Below are positions 31,469-41,060 of a stretch of 64,000 nucleotides of DNA, piece after piece (within the stretch, counting starts at the first letter, position 1; every line of letters begins with the position of its first letter). Source of the DNA: Acinetobacter towneri DSM 14962 = CIP 107472 (GTDB lineage Bacteria > Pseudomonadota > Gammaproteobacteria > Pseudomonadales > Moraxellaceae); contig NZ_KB849690.1 of assembly GCF_000368785.1 (NCBI RefSeq), forward strand, positions 400,198-464,197. The letters are read 5' to 3'. The position numbers were made by a program, and so were the translations under genes. The notes under the pieces were generated by a model. That model had not been told where the DNA came from and searched no databases. It worked only from the letters and a program-made list of their open reading frames with translations.

Positions 31469-31536
31469 ATGAAACAACACGAAGTCTGCGAAACGCAGTA
31501 AAATGCCCACACTTTGAAATTAGATTTGATTGCAGC

Positions 31537-32310
31537 ATGACAGACCTTCTTCAAGATGATGAATATGAACGCCGTTTTGCGGGTGTGGCCAAGATTTATG
31601 GCGACAGTGCTTTTCAGCATTATGCCCAAAGTCATGTCATGGTGATTGGAATTGGCGGTGTCGGCTCTTGGGCAGTTGAGGCGTTGGCACGTACAGGTAT
31701 CGGCGAGCTGACATTGGTGGATATGGATGTGGTCGCAGCATCTAACATTAACCGTCAATTGCCTGCCATGAGCTCAACCTTGGGGCATGAAAAAATTAAT
31801 GTCATGGCAGAGCGTTGTCGCGCCATTAATCCACGTATCAAAATTAATTTGGTCGATGATTACCTCAGTCCAGATAACGTCAAAGCGTTATTGGCGACTG
31901 CACCTGATTTGATTTTAGATTGCATTGATGACGTAAAAGCTAAACTAGCGTTGATGCTGCATTGTCGTTTTAACAAGATTCCACTGATTGTTTCGGGTGG
32001 TGCAGGTGGCAAACTTGATCCGTTGAAAATTCGAGTGGCAGATTTATCTAAAACCGAACAAGACCCAATGTTGGCCAAATTGCGCGCCCAATTACGCAGC
32101 AAAGGTATTTGTAAAAAGCCAAAAGAAAAGTTTGGGATTACCTGTGTGTATTCCATCGACAATCCATTTTCTAGTGCCGATGTATGCCCAAGCGCAGGCT
32201 TGCGCTGTGGCGGCTATGGTTCGGCGGTGGTGGTCACGTCCAGTTTTGCGATGGTAGCTGTGGCAGAAGTGTTGAAAAAGTTAGATGCCTTACAGGCTAA
32301 AAATACATAA
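31537..32310 (+). CDS. tcdA: tRNA threonylcarbamoyladenosine dehydratase
   Basis: A 257-residue E1-like (ThiF/MoeB fold) enzyme that uses ATP to cyclise t6A37 of tRNA to ct6A. It has the ATP-binding IGIGGVGSWAVEALARTG, VDMDVVAASNINRQLPA, and ILDCIDDVKAK. The late CGGYGSAVVVT block is typical of TcdA (CsdL). Likely translated from the same transcript as the TatD-family gene. Confidence 0.93.
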   Translation: MTDLLQDDEYERRFAGVAKIYGDSAFQHYAQSHVMVIGIGGVGSWAVEALARTGIGELTLVDMDVVAASNINRQLPAMSSTLGHEKINVMAERCRAINPRIKINLVDDYLSPDNVKALLATAPDLILDCIDDVKAKLALMLHCRFNKIPLIVSGGAGGKLDPLKIRVADLSKTEQDPMLAKLRAQLRSKGICKKPKEKFGITCVYSIDNPFSSADVCPSAGLRCGGYGSAVVVTSSFAMVAVAEVLKKLDALQAKNT

Positions 32311-32314
32311 ATCA

Positions 32315-32335
32315 AAGCCATGCGAGGCATGGCTT
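32315..32335. terminator. Hairpin between tcdA and dusA
   Basis: AAGCCATGC/GCATGGCTT with a 3-base loop lies between convergent genes. There is no strong T run on either side, so termination is only probable. Confidence 0.45.
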
Positions 32336-32373
32336 ATAAAAAAGTTCTTTGATTTTGCACATCGCCAATGACT

Positions 32374-33396
32374 TTATTCAGTAGGTCGTTGTAGCTGCTG
32401 CTCTTTTAAATAGTCTTCCGTACGCTGCATTGCTGCTTGAATATTGACCAATGCTTGCTCTACATCTGCAAATGTTTTGGCATTGCCGCCACTTAGTGCC
32501 TGACGCCATTTACGTGCACCTGGCAGGTTTTGGAATAAACCTAAAATATGGCGGGTAATGACAGAAAGTGGTGCACCTTGTTGTAGACGTTGTTCAATAT
32601 ACGGCAACATGCGCTGCATAATTTCAAAACGGTCAGGTAATTCTAGCCCCCATAATTGCCCAAGCTCTGCCAGTAAATAAGGGTTGTGATAGGCTTCACG
32701 ACCAATCATCACCCCATCGACATGCTTGAGGTGTTGTTGGGTTTCGGCAAACGTTTTAATTCCACCATTAATTTCAATTAACAATTCGGGGCGGTCTTGT
32801 TTTAGGCGATACACATCCTCATAACGCAGAGGCGGAACTTCGCGGTTTTCTTTAGGCGATAAACCTTGTAATAAGGCAATTCGGGCATGCACGATAAAGT
32901 TATTGCAACCTGTTTGAGCCACAGTATCCACAAAATGCAGCATCTCTGCATAAGAGTGCATGTCATCAATCCCGATGCGATGTTTTACGGTCACAGGAAT
33001 ATCAACCGATTGACGCATGGCGGCAATACACTCTGCAACCAAGTCTGGTTCTGCCATTAAACACGCACCAATTTTATTGTTTTGTACTCGATCACTTGGG
33101 CAGCCAACATTCAGGTTGATTTCATCATAACCCCAGTCTTGTGCCATTTTACTGCAGGTCGCAAGGTCTTTCGGATTTGAACCGCCCAACTGCAAGACAA
33201 TAGGATGTTCTTCTTTGCTGTAATCTAAATGGCGCTTGGCATCACCAAATAAAATTGCGCCAGTGGTTACCATTTCAGTATACAGAATGATATTGGGGTT
33301 AAATAAACGTGCAAAAAAACGGTAATCGCGGGTAGTCCAATCCATCATCGGGGCAACCGAAATGCGAGGTTGTAAAGTTTGGATGGCACGTGTCAT
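32374..33396 (-). CDS. dusA: tRNA-dihydrouridine(20/20a) synthase
   Basis: A 340-residue flavoenzyme that reduces uridines 20/20a in the D-loop of tRNA. Motifs are ISVAPMMDWTTRDYR, MVTTGA, catalytic Cys in NVGCPSDRVQNNKIGACLM, VKHRIGIDD and GVMIGREAY. The N-terminal pattern is DusA rather than DusB/C. Length is normal. Monocistronic. Confidence 0.95.
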   Translation of the reverse strand: MTRAIQTLQPRISVAPMMDWTTRDYRFFARLFNPNIILYTEMVTTGAILFGDAKRHLDYSKEEHPIVLQLGGSNPKDLATCSKMAQDWGYDEINLNVGCPSDRVQNNKIGACLMAEPDLVAECIAAMRQSVDIPVTVKHRIGIDDMHSYAEMLHFVDTVAQTGCNNFIVHARIALLQGLSPKENREVPPLRYEDVYRLKQDRPELLIEINGGIKTFAETQQHLKHVDGVMIGREAYHNPYLLAELGQLWGLELPDRFEIMQRMLPYIEQRLQQGAPLSVITRHILGLFQNLPGARKWRQALSGGNAKTFADVEQALVNIQAAMQRTEDYLKEQQLQRPTE

Positions 33397-33627
33397 AACC
33401 CACCTGAATTGAAAAACAAAAGCACAAGACCGCGCATTATACGGGGTTTAAGTGAAAATCGACAGTATCCCCAACCCACATCCATTGGCATTAACTTTGT
33501 ATTTATAACCATGAACAAAGCAGCGCAACCGTAGACGCTAAAGCGGAACTGCTCAGTATTTGTATGCGTAGCCGTTTTTTAGTATGTTGAAAAGATAAGG
33601 ATAACGCAGCATAAGAGGGAGAATAAA

Positions 33628-34272
33628 ATGTTGGTATTAGAAGAAATTTATCGCACTAAGAAAAATGAATTTTCAACGGCATTTAATTTACGCATGCAGC
33701 GCAGTTTAAGTTGGTGGAAAAAAGCCATTGAGTTTCATGATGATGTCGATATGCAATTTATGACAGCATGGGTGGCGTTGAGTGCTTTGTATGCGCAAGG
33801 TCAGACGGCAGAGCATACACAACAGACCTTGCAGCAATTTGTGCAGCGCATGTATCAAAAAGATGTCGATCAGCGCATGGCGAGAATCATTTGGGAAAAA
33901 TATCCACAAAGTTTAGAGGTATTGCTGACCAATCCTTATTTGTATCAAAGTTTTTGGGATTGGCGTAATCAAAAAATGACTGAAGCTGAATGGCGTGCAG
34001 ATTATGAGGCAGAAAAACAGCAGATTATGCAGGCATTGCACATTCATGATTCAGCTACAATTTTGGCATGTTTGTTTAAGCGCTTATTGACGTTACAGCA
34101 GCAACTTTTACAAGGTGGTGCAACTTATAACAGTGCAATCAACCGCAAACAACTCAGCCATGCCAATACTTTACTGTGTGCGTTGATGCCGTGTTTTATC
34201 CAAATCTTATTGGAAAATTTAGAAAATGTGGAGTTGAGTCAGCCATTTTACCCTGTGATGCAAATGTCTTAA
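33628..34272 (+). CDS. HEPN-like protein with degenerate RNase motif
   Basis: A 214-residue all-alpha protein. It has a Trp/Phe-rich N-terminal helix pair (AFNLRMQRSLSWW, MQFMTAWVALSALY) and a C-terminal LLQGGATYNSAINRKQ...PFYPV block. From memory, a widespread HEPN family reads RNQLVHGGATWNS at this point; here the catalytic Arg and His are both Gln (Q157, Q162). If that alignment is right, the fold is kept but the RNase motif is lost. The start has a clear AGAGGGAGAA upstream. No nucleotidyltransferase partner is adjacent. Function unknown. Confidence 0.65.
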   Translation: MLVLEEIYRTKKNEFSTAFNLRMQRSLSWWKKAIEFHDDVDMQFMTAWVALSALYAQGQTAEHTQQTLQQFVQRMYQKDVDQRMARIIWEKYPQSLEVLLTNPYLYQSFWDWRNQKMTEAEWRADYEAEKQQIMQALHIHDSATILACLFKRLLTLQQQLLQGGATYNSAINRKQLSHANTLLCALMPCFIQILLENLENVELSQPFYPVMQMS

Positions 34273-34300
34273 GCGACTTGCTTGATTGTAATCGCAGCGT

Positions 34301-35491
34301 TTAAGGCATGGCGGTGTGTTGACGTTGATGCTGCCAGTCGAGTAGGGCAAAGCTCATTGCGGCGGTAACAAAACACAAACCAACTAGGCAACTCCATAAC
34401 CATCCACCATGTTGCCAAGCATAGATCCCCAAAGCAGAACCACAAGCACCGCCAGTAAAATAACTGGTCATATAAATTGAGTTAATCCGCGATTTGGCAT
34501 CGGGGTGTAAACGGAAAATCACGTTTTGGTTGCTGCTGTGTACGGTGGCAAGCCCAAGGTTAATTAAGCCAAAACCAAGAATATAACTCCATAAGCTGAA
34601 TTGTCCGTTGTATAGAAAGACCCAACTGATTGCCAATAGCGCCAAACCACCCCACGTCAGCGCTGTAACATAGCCACGATCTGCAATTTTCCCCACGTGT
34701 TTGGTTGAAAGAGCACCGAATACACCCACCATTGCCACAATGCCCACCATAAAGTCAGCTAAGCCAAAACTGGATTTAAGTAATACTGCAATGGTGGAAA
34801 ACAACACGCTCATCGCTGCAAAAGCAAACGCACCGAGTAAGGCACGATAGACCAAACGACGTTCTTCTAAAATGAGTTTGCCCATAGACTGAAATACGGC
34901 CAAATAGCTGAGTTTGCTGGTTGAGATAAACGGCAAGCGCGCTTTGAGGACTGCGGCAATGCATAGCATCAGCACGCCACTAATCAGGTAAATCACTTTC
35001 CAGTGGAATAAATTGGACAGCAAACCTGCCAAACTGGTCGAAAGTAAAATACCGACCAATAAACCACTCATCAATAAACCGACCACTTCACCCATTTTTT
35101 CAGGTTTTACAGTCATGGTGGCAAAAGGAATTAAGACTTGTGCTGCCACAGAAAATAGCCCTGTGATAATCGTGCCAATCCATAACATGCTTAAATTGCT
35201 GGAAAAGGCACATAAAAATAAGCCAATCGAGGCCAAAAACATTAATAGGGGAATGAATTTGGTTTTATTGACAATATCGCCCATAGGCACAATGAACAAT
35301 AAACCCAGTGCATAAGACACTTGTGCAAAAGTCACCGTCAATGCCACTTGGGATTGCGGAATTTGGAAAGATTGATGAATCGAGTAAATCAGCGGTTGGC
35401 AATAATAATTCGCACCCGCGCATAGACCACAGGCAATCGCCATCAACCAGAGCAGGGTTTTATCTTGGCTGATGTCGGGTGCAGTGTTCAT
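34301..35491 (-). CDS. MFS transporter
   Basis: A 396-residue protein with about 12 hydrophobic helices and the MFS loop motif GDIVNKTKFIPL after helix 2. ANYYCQPL in the first helix region is common in the DHA-type efflux family. Substrate unknown; drug or sugar efflux is possible. The ATG at 35491 has TAGGAT upstream; the frame extends to 35548 without support. An EamA exporter gene lies 94 bp upstream on the same strand and may be cotranscribed. Confidence 0.85.
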   Translation of the reverse strand: MNTAPDISQDKTLLWLMAIACGLCAGANYYCQPLIYSIHQSFQIPQSQVALTVTFAQVSYALGLLFIVPMGDIVNKTKFIPLLMFLASIGLFLCAFSSNLSMLWIGTIITGLFSVAAQVLIPFATMTVKPEKMGEVVGLLMSGLLVGILLSTSLAGLLSNLFHWKVIYLISGVLMLCIAAVLKARLPFISTSKLSYLAVFQSMGKLILEERRLVYRALLGAFAFAAMSVLFSTIAVLLKSSFGLADFMVGIVAMVGVFGALSTKHVGKIADRGYVTALTWGGLALLAISWVFLYNGQFSLWSYILGFGLINLGLATVHSSNQNVIFRLHPDAKSRINSIYMTSYFTGGACGSALGIYAWQHGGWLWSCLVGLCFVTAAMSFALLDWQHQRQHTAMP

Positions 35492-35585
35492 AATTATCCT
35501 AAGGTCAATGGTAAAACGGGGTTGCAGTAGCTCAAAGATTGAATCCAATATTCAACTTCATTAGTGGCAGGATGTCGCCTTTAAC

Positions 35586-36509
35586 TTAATGAGAGAACTT
35601 GTTTTTGGACAAGGTGATCATCATCACGCCTACAATATTGAGCATGCAGCCGAACCATTGTATGCCATTTAGATGTTCACCTAAAAATGCTGTGGCCAAT
35701 AGAATCGTCAAGATGGGGCCAATTGAAGCAATCATGGCCGATTGTGCCGCACCTAAACGGGCGATACTGTGCGCCATGAGTAAGGTGGGCAAGACTGTGA
35801 CAAATATCCCTAAAGCTATGCCATAGCCCAGCACTTCTACAGGCAGTTGTTGCACCAGTCCGAGCGGATTAGGTGTGACCAAACTGTAATGCGTAAGCGT
35901 ACCGATGCAGGCAATACTTAAAGCCAGACCTGTAAAATTCCAAGAGCCAAAATGCTGAATCAGGCTTTTGGTCAGCAATAAATAGCCTGCAAAACACACT
36001 GCACTGGCGAACACCAAACTACTGCCTAACCAAAAATACGTGTCATGCGGAGTATTGCTCTGTTCCTGTAACATCACAATCACTGTTCCGCCATAACTCA
36101 GGGCAATTGCAAACAGACTCAACCAGCTAAGTTTCTGCCGATACATCACACTCGAAGCCAGAACGGTGAGTGTTGGGTATAAAAACAGAATAATGCGTTC
36201 TAATGAAGCGCTAATGAACATCAGCCCTAAAAAATCCAGCCAGCTAGAAAAATAATAGCCCATCAGACCTGCAAATATTATTAGCAGCCAATTGCGTGTA
36301 GAGATGTTGCGACTGTGATGGCGATTGAGCCAACAAATCAGTAGGAAGAAAGGCAGGGCACTTGCCATGCGCAAAGCCATGAGTACGGTTGCATCGACCA
36401 ACGGTGAAAGTGCATAAGCCTGTTTAATAAAAATGGCTTTGGTACTAAACAAAAAGGCTGCAAATAAGGCAAAGATGGAGCCCCATTGTGTGGCGTTAAG
36501 TCTGATCAT
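35586..36509 (-). CDS. EamA/DMT-family transporter
   Basis: A 307-residue protein with ten predicted helices in two EamA repeats (GSIFALFAAFLFSTKAIFIKQAY at the start; GPILTILLATAFLGEHL in the second). Such proteins export metabolites or amino acids; substrate unknown. The start is the ATG at 36509; a further 57 upstream codons are open but Cys/His-rich and unlike the family, so I exclude them. Confidence 0.85.
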   Translation of the reverse strand: MIRLNATQWGSIFALFAAFLFSTKAIFIKQAYALSPLVDATVLMALRMASALPFFLLICWLNRHHSRNISTRNWLLIIFAGLMGYYFSSWLDFLGLMFISASLERIILFLYPTLTVLASSVMYRQKLSWLSLFAIALSYGGTVIVMLQEQSNTPHDTYFWLGSSLVFASAVCFAGYLLLTKSLIQHFGSWNFTGLALSIACIGTLTHYSLVTPNPLGLVQQLPVEVLGYGIALGIFVTVLPTLLMAHSIARLGAAQSAMIASIGPILTILLATAFLGEHLNGIQWFGCMLNIVGVMMITLSKNKFSH

Positions 36510-37391
36510 GAAAAATGCTGTCGAGCAAGGTGGATGCAAGAGAAGTGACACATGCCGCGCACACAAATGCAAGTTGCATGATAGATAAAGGCAGATGCGA
36601 CTGCATGGATCAAGCTGTGTGTGCTGTATTTGAGCAAGCATAGCCGATTTTATGCAGATGGTCTGCTTGAGATGGCACAAATTTTGTGAAAAGTAGAGTA
36701 AATGGGGTTTGCACGATAATGGTGCAAATTAGCTAAAAATGTTGCAAAACAGAGAAAATCCATCATCAGACAAAATGACGCACAAAAAAAATGAAAAAAA
36801 TAGCAGCACTTAACTTAGACCTGAGTTGAATAAATTCAAGCTTCTTTTAAAAGTTTTACTGTTTCAAATATTCGGTTTTACTCATAAGGCAAAGGTAGGT
36901 TTTTCTAAGGTTTTCAGATGCGCAAAACACTTCTAAATTGAACCATGTTGTGCGGTGTAAAAATTGTCAAAAAAGTCAATTTGGTGTTTAAGTTTTTGCT
37001 TTTAGCGCTTAAATGTATAGATATGCAATCTTTTAGCGCTAAGTCGGATTTTCCCAATTAAGTGAAATGCGTGTCAGAATGATCAATGCTTAATTCATTT
37101 AAATGTGGTCAACTGCAAGCTCAAAGCATCGCTTTTTTTCTTTTAGACACTTCAAATCGAAGTTTTGCTGAATAATTAGACTTATATTCAAGAAGCAAAA
37201 CTTATCAATTATATCTCGCAACAATATTTTTATGAATCATCAGTTCAAAATATGGGTATTTATTAAATAAATATTGGGTGGTAATTTAAAAATGTTGCAT
37301 TAGAATCCAAAAATTCAACAAAACTTATCCTGAGGGGAAAGCATCGTTATCCACGATGTTGACTTAAGAAAAACTAGCTTGAGGAACGCTC
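36510..37391. other. Long non-coding region upstream of pntAA
   Basis: These 882 bases are very A+T-rich and have no credible gene. They contain two copies of TTTTAGCGCT (37000-37009 and 37031-37040), 31 bp apart, each centred on the palindrome AGCGCT. A small hairpin, CATCGT/ACGATG (about 37342-37358), lies just before pntAA. The region must carry the promoters of the divergent EamA and pnt units. I could not identify a riboswitch or sRNA. Confidence 0.5.
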
Positions 37392-38519
37392 ATGCAGATC
37401 GGAATTCCAACCGAAACTGTTGTCGGTGAAAATCGTGTCGCTGCGACGCCAGAAACAGTAAAGAAGTTGATTAGCGCGGGTCATAGCGTAGTCATTGAAC
37501 GTGGTGCAGGCGTAAAAGCCGCTTATATCGACAGCGCTTATGAACAAGTAGGCGCGACCATGACAGATGATGCTTATCGCGGTAGCCAAATGATTTTGAA
37601 AGTTCGTGCCCCAAAGGGTGAAGAAATTCAAAAACTTGCACCGAACAGCACTGTGGTGGCGATGTTTGATCCTTACCGCAATACTGAATTAGACCAATTT
37701 GCTGCGGCTCAGGTGTCTGCATTTGCTTTAGAGCTTTTGCCACGTACCTTGTCGCGTGCGCAAAATATGGACGTGTTGTCATCACAAGCCAACTTGGCAG
37801 GTTATAAATCTGTGTTGTTGGCTGCAGCAGAATATCAACGCATGTTCCCAATGTTAATGACGGCAGCGGGTACTGTAAAACCTGCGCGTGTTGTGATCAT
37901 GGGTGTGGGTGTTGCTGGTTTGCAAGCCATTGCAACAGCGAAGCGTTTAGGTGCTGTAGTCGAAGCAACTGACTTGCGTCCAACGGCAAAAGATCAGGTG
38001 GAATCTTTGGGTGGTAAGTGGTTAGACGTACCAATGTCTGAAGAAGAACAACAAAAAGCTGCCGATGCTGCCAAAAATGGTTATGGCTGGATGCCTGGTG
38101 AACAATACATTAAAGACCAAGCAGTGATTGTCGATAAAGCCGTTTCTAATGCGGATATCGTGATTACCACTGCGTTATTGCCGGGTCGTGATGCACCGCG
38201 TTTAATCAAAGCGGAAACTGTGGCAAAAATGAAGCCGGGTTCTGTGATTTTAGATATGGCAGTCGAAACGGGCGGTAACGTCGAAGGTTCACAATGCGGT
38301 GAAACTGTAGTGACTGCCAATGGTGTGAAAATTTTGGGTATTCCAAACATTCCATCGACTGTATCGACAGAAGCATCTGCACTATATGCGCGTAATGTGT
38401 TGAATTTTGTTGAAACATTATTTGATAACGACAAGAACTTCGCATTGAATCCTGAAGAAGAAATTCAGAAAGCGTTGCTGGTCACTCATAACGGTCAAGT
38501 GCTGTTAAAGCGTGGTTAA
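37392..38519 (+). CDS. pntAA: NAD(P) transhydrogenase alpha subunit, part 1 (domain I)
   Basis: A 375-residue NAD(H)-binding domain of the proton-translocating Re/Si-specific transhydrogenase. [21 protein letters not shown] at the start and [18 protein letters not shown], the Rossmann dinucleotide fold, are diagnostic. [18 protein letters not shown] follows. It lacks membrane helices, which are on the next gene. First gene of the pntAA-pntAB-pntB operon (11- and 3-bp gaps), which makes NADPH at the expense of the proton gradient. Confidence 0.97.
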   Translation: MQIGIPTETVVGENRVAATPETVKKLISAGHSVVIERGAGVKAAYIDSAYEQVGATMTDDAYRGSQMILKVRAPKGEEIQKLAPNSTVVAMFDPYRNTELDQFAAAQVSAFALELLPRTLSRAQNMDVLSSQANLAGYKSVLLAAAEYQRMFPMLMTAAGTVKPARVVIMGVGVAGLQAIATAKRLGAVVEATDLRPTAKDQVESLGGKWLDVPMSEEEQQKAADAAKNGYGWMPGEQYIKDQAVIVDKAVSNADIVITTALLPGRDAPRLIKAETVAKMKPGSVILDMAVETGGNVEGSQCGETVVTANGVKILGIPNIPSTVSTEASALYARNVLNFVETLFDNDKNFALNPEEEIQKALLVTHNGQVLLKRG

Positions 38520-38530
38520 GGAGAATTCTC

Positions 38531-38854
38531 ATGGTTGAAACAATTACGATTTTTGTCCTTGCCATCTTCGTAGGTTACTACGTGGTGTGGGGGGTAACAC
38601 CTGCGTTACATACGCCATTAATGGCAGTAACCAATGCACTTTCTTCAATCATTATTGTCGGTGCGATGATTCAAACTGTTGGTCTACCAATCATGGGTGT
38701 AGAAGGCAGTGTCGATTTCCAAACCATTAATGTGGTGAGTGTACTGGGTGCGATTGCTGTGTTCTTGGCAAGCATCAATATTTTCGGTGGTTTTGCAGTG
38801 ACTGCACGTATGCTGGAAATGTTCAAACCAAAAGCAAAGAAAAAAGAGGGCTAA
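38531..38854 (+). CDS. pntAB: NAD(P) transhydrogenase alpha subunit, part 2 (membrane)
   Basis: A 107-residue protein with three to four hydrophobic helices ([51 protein letters not shown]). It ends in the [10 protein letters not shown] segment typical of the transhydrogenase alpha membrane domain. In enterobacteria this is fused to domain I; here the subunit is split, as in other Acinetobacter and in alphaproteobacteria. Confidence 0.95.
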   Translation: MVETITIFVLAIFVGYYVVWGVTPALHTPLMAVTNALSSIIIVGAMIQTVGLPIMGVEGSVDFQTINVVSVLGAIAVFLASINIFGGFAVTARMLEMFKPKAKKKEG

Positions 38855-38857
38855 TGC

Positions 38858-40303
38858 ATGGAATTTATTCGTGAATATGCAGACTGGTTCTATTTAATCG
38901 GGGCTGTGCTCTTTATCTTAACTTTACGTGGTTTGTCTGGGCCTAAAACTGCGATTGCGGGCAACCGTTACGGCATGATCGCAATGGCGATTGCAGTCTT
39001 GACTACATTCTTTGTGGCAGACAATCCAGTTGTGTGGATGATTCTGGCAGCTATGGCAGCAGGTGCGGTGGTGGGTATTGCCCGCGCACGTACGGTGCCA
39101 ATGACTCAAATGCCTGAAACTGTAGCGTTAATGCACTCTTTAGTCGGTTTGGCTGCAGTTTTAATTGCGATTGCTGCGATTATTCATAACAACAAGTTAA
39201 TCGAACTTGGTCCAGACTTGTTGGCTGCAAATGGTATTACTTTCCATGAAATGAGCAAAGTTCATTTATTTGAATTGTTTGTGGGCTGTTTCGTGGGGGC
39301 GATTACCTTTACTGCATCTGTTTTTGCATACGGTAAATTGGCGGCGAAGAAATGGGCAAAAACTATTTCGGGTGCATGGGTAAAACCTGTTCAGGCGTTA
39401 ATTTTCCTTGCTATGCTCGGTTTTGGGATTCACTTCTTCCTGAGCGGCAACATGACTTCATTCTGGGCAATGACAGGTTTAGCATTGGCATTCGGTTGGG
39501 TATGGATTGCACCAGTGGGTGGTGGTGACATGCCAGTTGTAGTGTCATTGTTGAACTCGTTCTCAGGTTGGGCGGCAGCAGGTATTGGTTTCACACTTGA
39601 AAACAACATGCTGATTGTTGCAGGCTCATTGGTCGGTTCTTCAGGTGCGATTCTGTCTTACATCATGTGTAAAGCCATGAACCGTTCAATCATCAACGTA
39701 TTGTTTGGTGGTGCGATGGGCGGTGCAGCAGCACCAACGGCAGCAGCGGGTGCGCAAGTGCAACGTAACTACCGTTCAGGTTCTGCTGATGATGCTGGCT
39801 TCTTGATGTCAAATGCAGACAGCGTAGTAATTGTACCGGGCTATGGTATGGCGCAAGGTCGTGCACAGAATGCGGTCAAAGAATTGGCCAACTTGTTAAA
39901 AGAGCAAGGTGTAACTGTTCGTTTTGCGATTCACCCAGTGGCAGGTCGTATGCCGGGTCACATGAACGTATTACTTGCAGAAGCAGACGTACCGTATGAA
40001 GACATCTTAGAAATGGACGAAATCAACTCAGATTTCCCTGCAACAGATGTGGTGTTGGTGATTGGTGCAAATGACGTAGTTAACCCTGCGGCAAAAGACG
40101 ATCCAAACTCGCCAATTTACGGCATGCCAATTCTTGAAGCGCATAAAGCACGTACCATTATGGTCATCAAGCGCTCAATGGCAACAGGTTATGCGGGTCT
40201 AGACAACGACTTGTTCTATAACGACAAGACCATGATGATCTTTGGTGATGCCAAGAAAGTTGTGGAAGATATGACTAAATCAATCAACGGTACAGGTCAC
40301 TAA
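38858..40303 (+). CDS. pntB: NAD(P) transhydrogenase beta subunit
   Basis: A 481-residue subunit. The N-terminal ~280 residues are membrane helices of the proton channel (GGGDMPVVVSLLNSFSGWAAA). The C-terminal ~180 residues are the NADP(H)-binding domain III (VVIVPGYGMAQGRAQ, VRFAIHPVAGRMPGHMNVLLAEA, VVLVIGANDVVNPAA). Its start lies 3 bp after the pntAB stop. A strong terminator follows. Confidence 0.97.
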   Translation: MEFIREYADWFYLIGAVLFILTLRGLSGPKTAIAGNRYGMIAMAIAVLTTFFVADNPVVWMILAAMAAGAVVGIARARTVPMTQMPETVALMHSLVGLAAVLIAIAAIIHNNKLIELGPDLLAANGITFHEMSKVHLFELFVGCFVGAITFTASVFAYGKLAAKKWAKTISGAWVKPVQALIFLAMLGFGIHFFLSGNMTSFWAMTGLALAFGWVWIAPVGGGDMPVVVSLLNSFSGWAAAGIGFTLENNMLIVAGSLVGSSGAILSYIMCKAMNRSIINVLFGGAMGGAAAPTAAAGAQVQRNYRSGSADDAGFLMSNADSVVIVPGYGMAQGRAQNAVKELANLLKEQGVTVRFAIHPVAGRMPGHMNVLLAEADVPYEDILEMDEINSDFPATDVVLVIGANDVVNPAAKDDPNSPIYGMPILEAHKARTIMVIKRSMATGYAGLDNDLFYNDKTMMIFGDAKKVVEDMTKSINGTGH

Positions 40304-40322
40304 GACACTGTTTCCAGATATG

Positions 40323-40347
40323 AAACCGCCTTCGGGCGGTTTTTTTA
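40323..40347 (+). terminator. Terminator of the pnt operon
   Basis: AAACCGCC TTCG GGCGGTTT followed by a T run, 20 bp after the pntB stop; a stable UUCG-type tetraloop. Confidence 0.93.
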
Positions 40348-40522
40348 TGGCTGATGTAAAGTGGTTAATTGAGATCAGGCAGATTGAGTTCGGGCGAGTT
40401 TTATAGGATTGGTTTGAAGCAATGTATTGGGTAGGGGATGATATAAACCAATATTTGGTGGGTAGATTAATGCGATATAAAAATGATTAGGGATATGAGC
40501 TTCAAAAGATCTGCATTAAAAA

Positions 40523-40546
40523 AGCGACTTATTTGAAAGTCGCTTA
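40523..40546 (-). terminator. Terminator after rsfS
   Basis: AAGCGACT/AGTCGCTT with an 8-base loop; on the minus strand it is followed by TTTT. It lies about 40 bp after the rsfS stop. Confidence 0.75.
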
Positions 40547-40583
40547 TTGTGTATCTTTAAGGCTGCTCAAGTGAGCTGTTGTA

Positions 40584-40985
40584 TTAAGCAACAGACTCAG
40601 GCGTAGTGCGCCATAAGCTTTCTAGGTCGTAGAATTTACGTGCTGTTGGTAGCATGATGTGAACCACTACCATACCAAGATCGACCAAGATCCATTCTGC
40701 ATCACGTTCACCTTCAATACCAATTGGGCGGAAGCCTGCTTTGCGCGCTTCTTCGGCAACATTGTCGGCAAGAGATTTTACGTGGCGAGTTGATGTACCG
40801 CTAGCAATCACAATGGCATCTGAAACATTGCTGATGCTGCTGACATCAAGTTCAACAATTTCTTTGGCTTTTACATCAAGGAGAGCTTCATGTACAACTT
40901 TAAGACAAGTTTGTACGTCATGCTTTTGGGTATTCATTGCAAGATCGTGAGAATTAGAAGCGCCGGGCGATGGTTCTAAATTCAT
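40584..40985 (-). CDS. rsfS: Ribosome silencing factor RsfS
   Basis: A 133-residue protein of the Iojap/RsfS family. It binds ribosomal protein L14 and blocks subunit joining when nutrients run short. It shows DVKAKEIVELDVSS, SDAIVIASGTSTRHVKSLAD, GEWDAEW-like ERDAEWILVDLGMVVVHIM and ARKFYDLESLW. The start at 40985 has TAGGAA upstream; an internal ATG at 40937 lacks a ribosome binding site. The usual nadD neighbour is not in this window. Confidence 0.93.
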   Translation of the reverse strand: MNLEPSPGASNSHDLAMNTQKHDVQTCLKVVHEALLDVKAKEIVELDVSSISNVSDAIVIASGTSTRHVKSLADNVAEEARKAGFRPIGIEGERDAEWILVDLGMVVVHIMLPTARKFYDLESLWRTTPESVA

Positions 40986-41060
40986 GGGGTGTATAATTTC
41001 CTAAAATTATTCATCGTCTAATATAGCTGTTTTAGCCTGAAATTTCAAATCGGTTTAATT

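Noticed and set aside
34144..34164. R173-x4-H178 as the HEPN RNase motif of the 214-residue protein
   Set aside because: It fits the R-x4-H spacing, but the GGATxNS landmark places the true motif 10-16 residues earlier, where both positions are Gln.
36510..36680. 57-residue N-terminal extension of the EamA transporter
   Set aside because: The frame is open, but the residues are Cys/His-rich and unlike the family, and the standard first helix starts right after the ATG at 36509.
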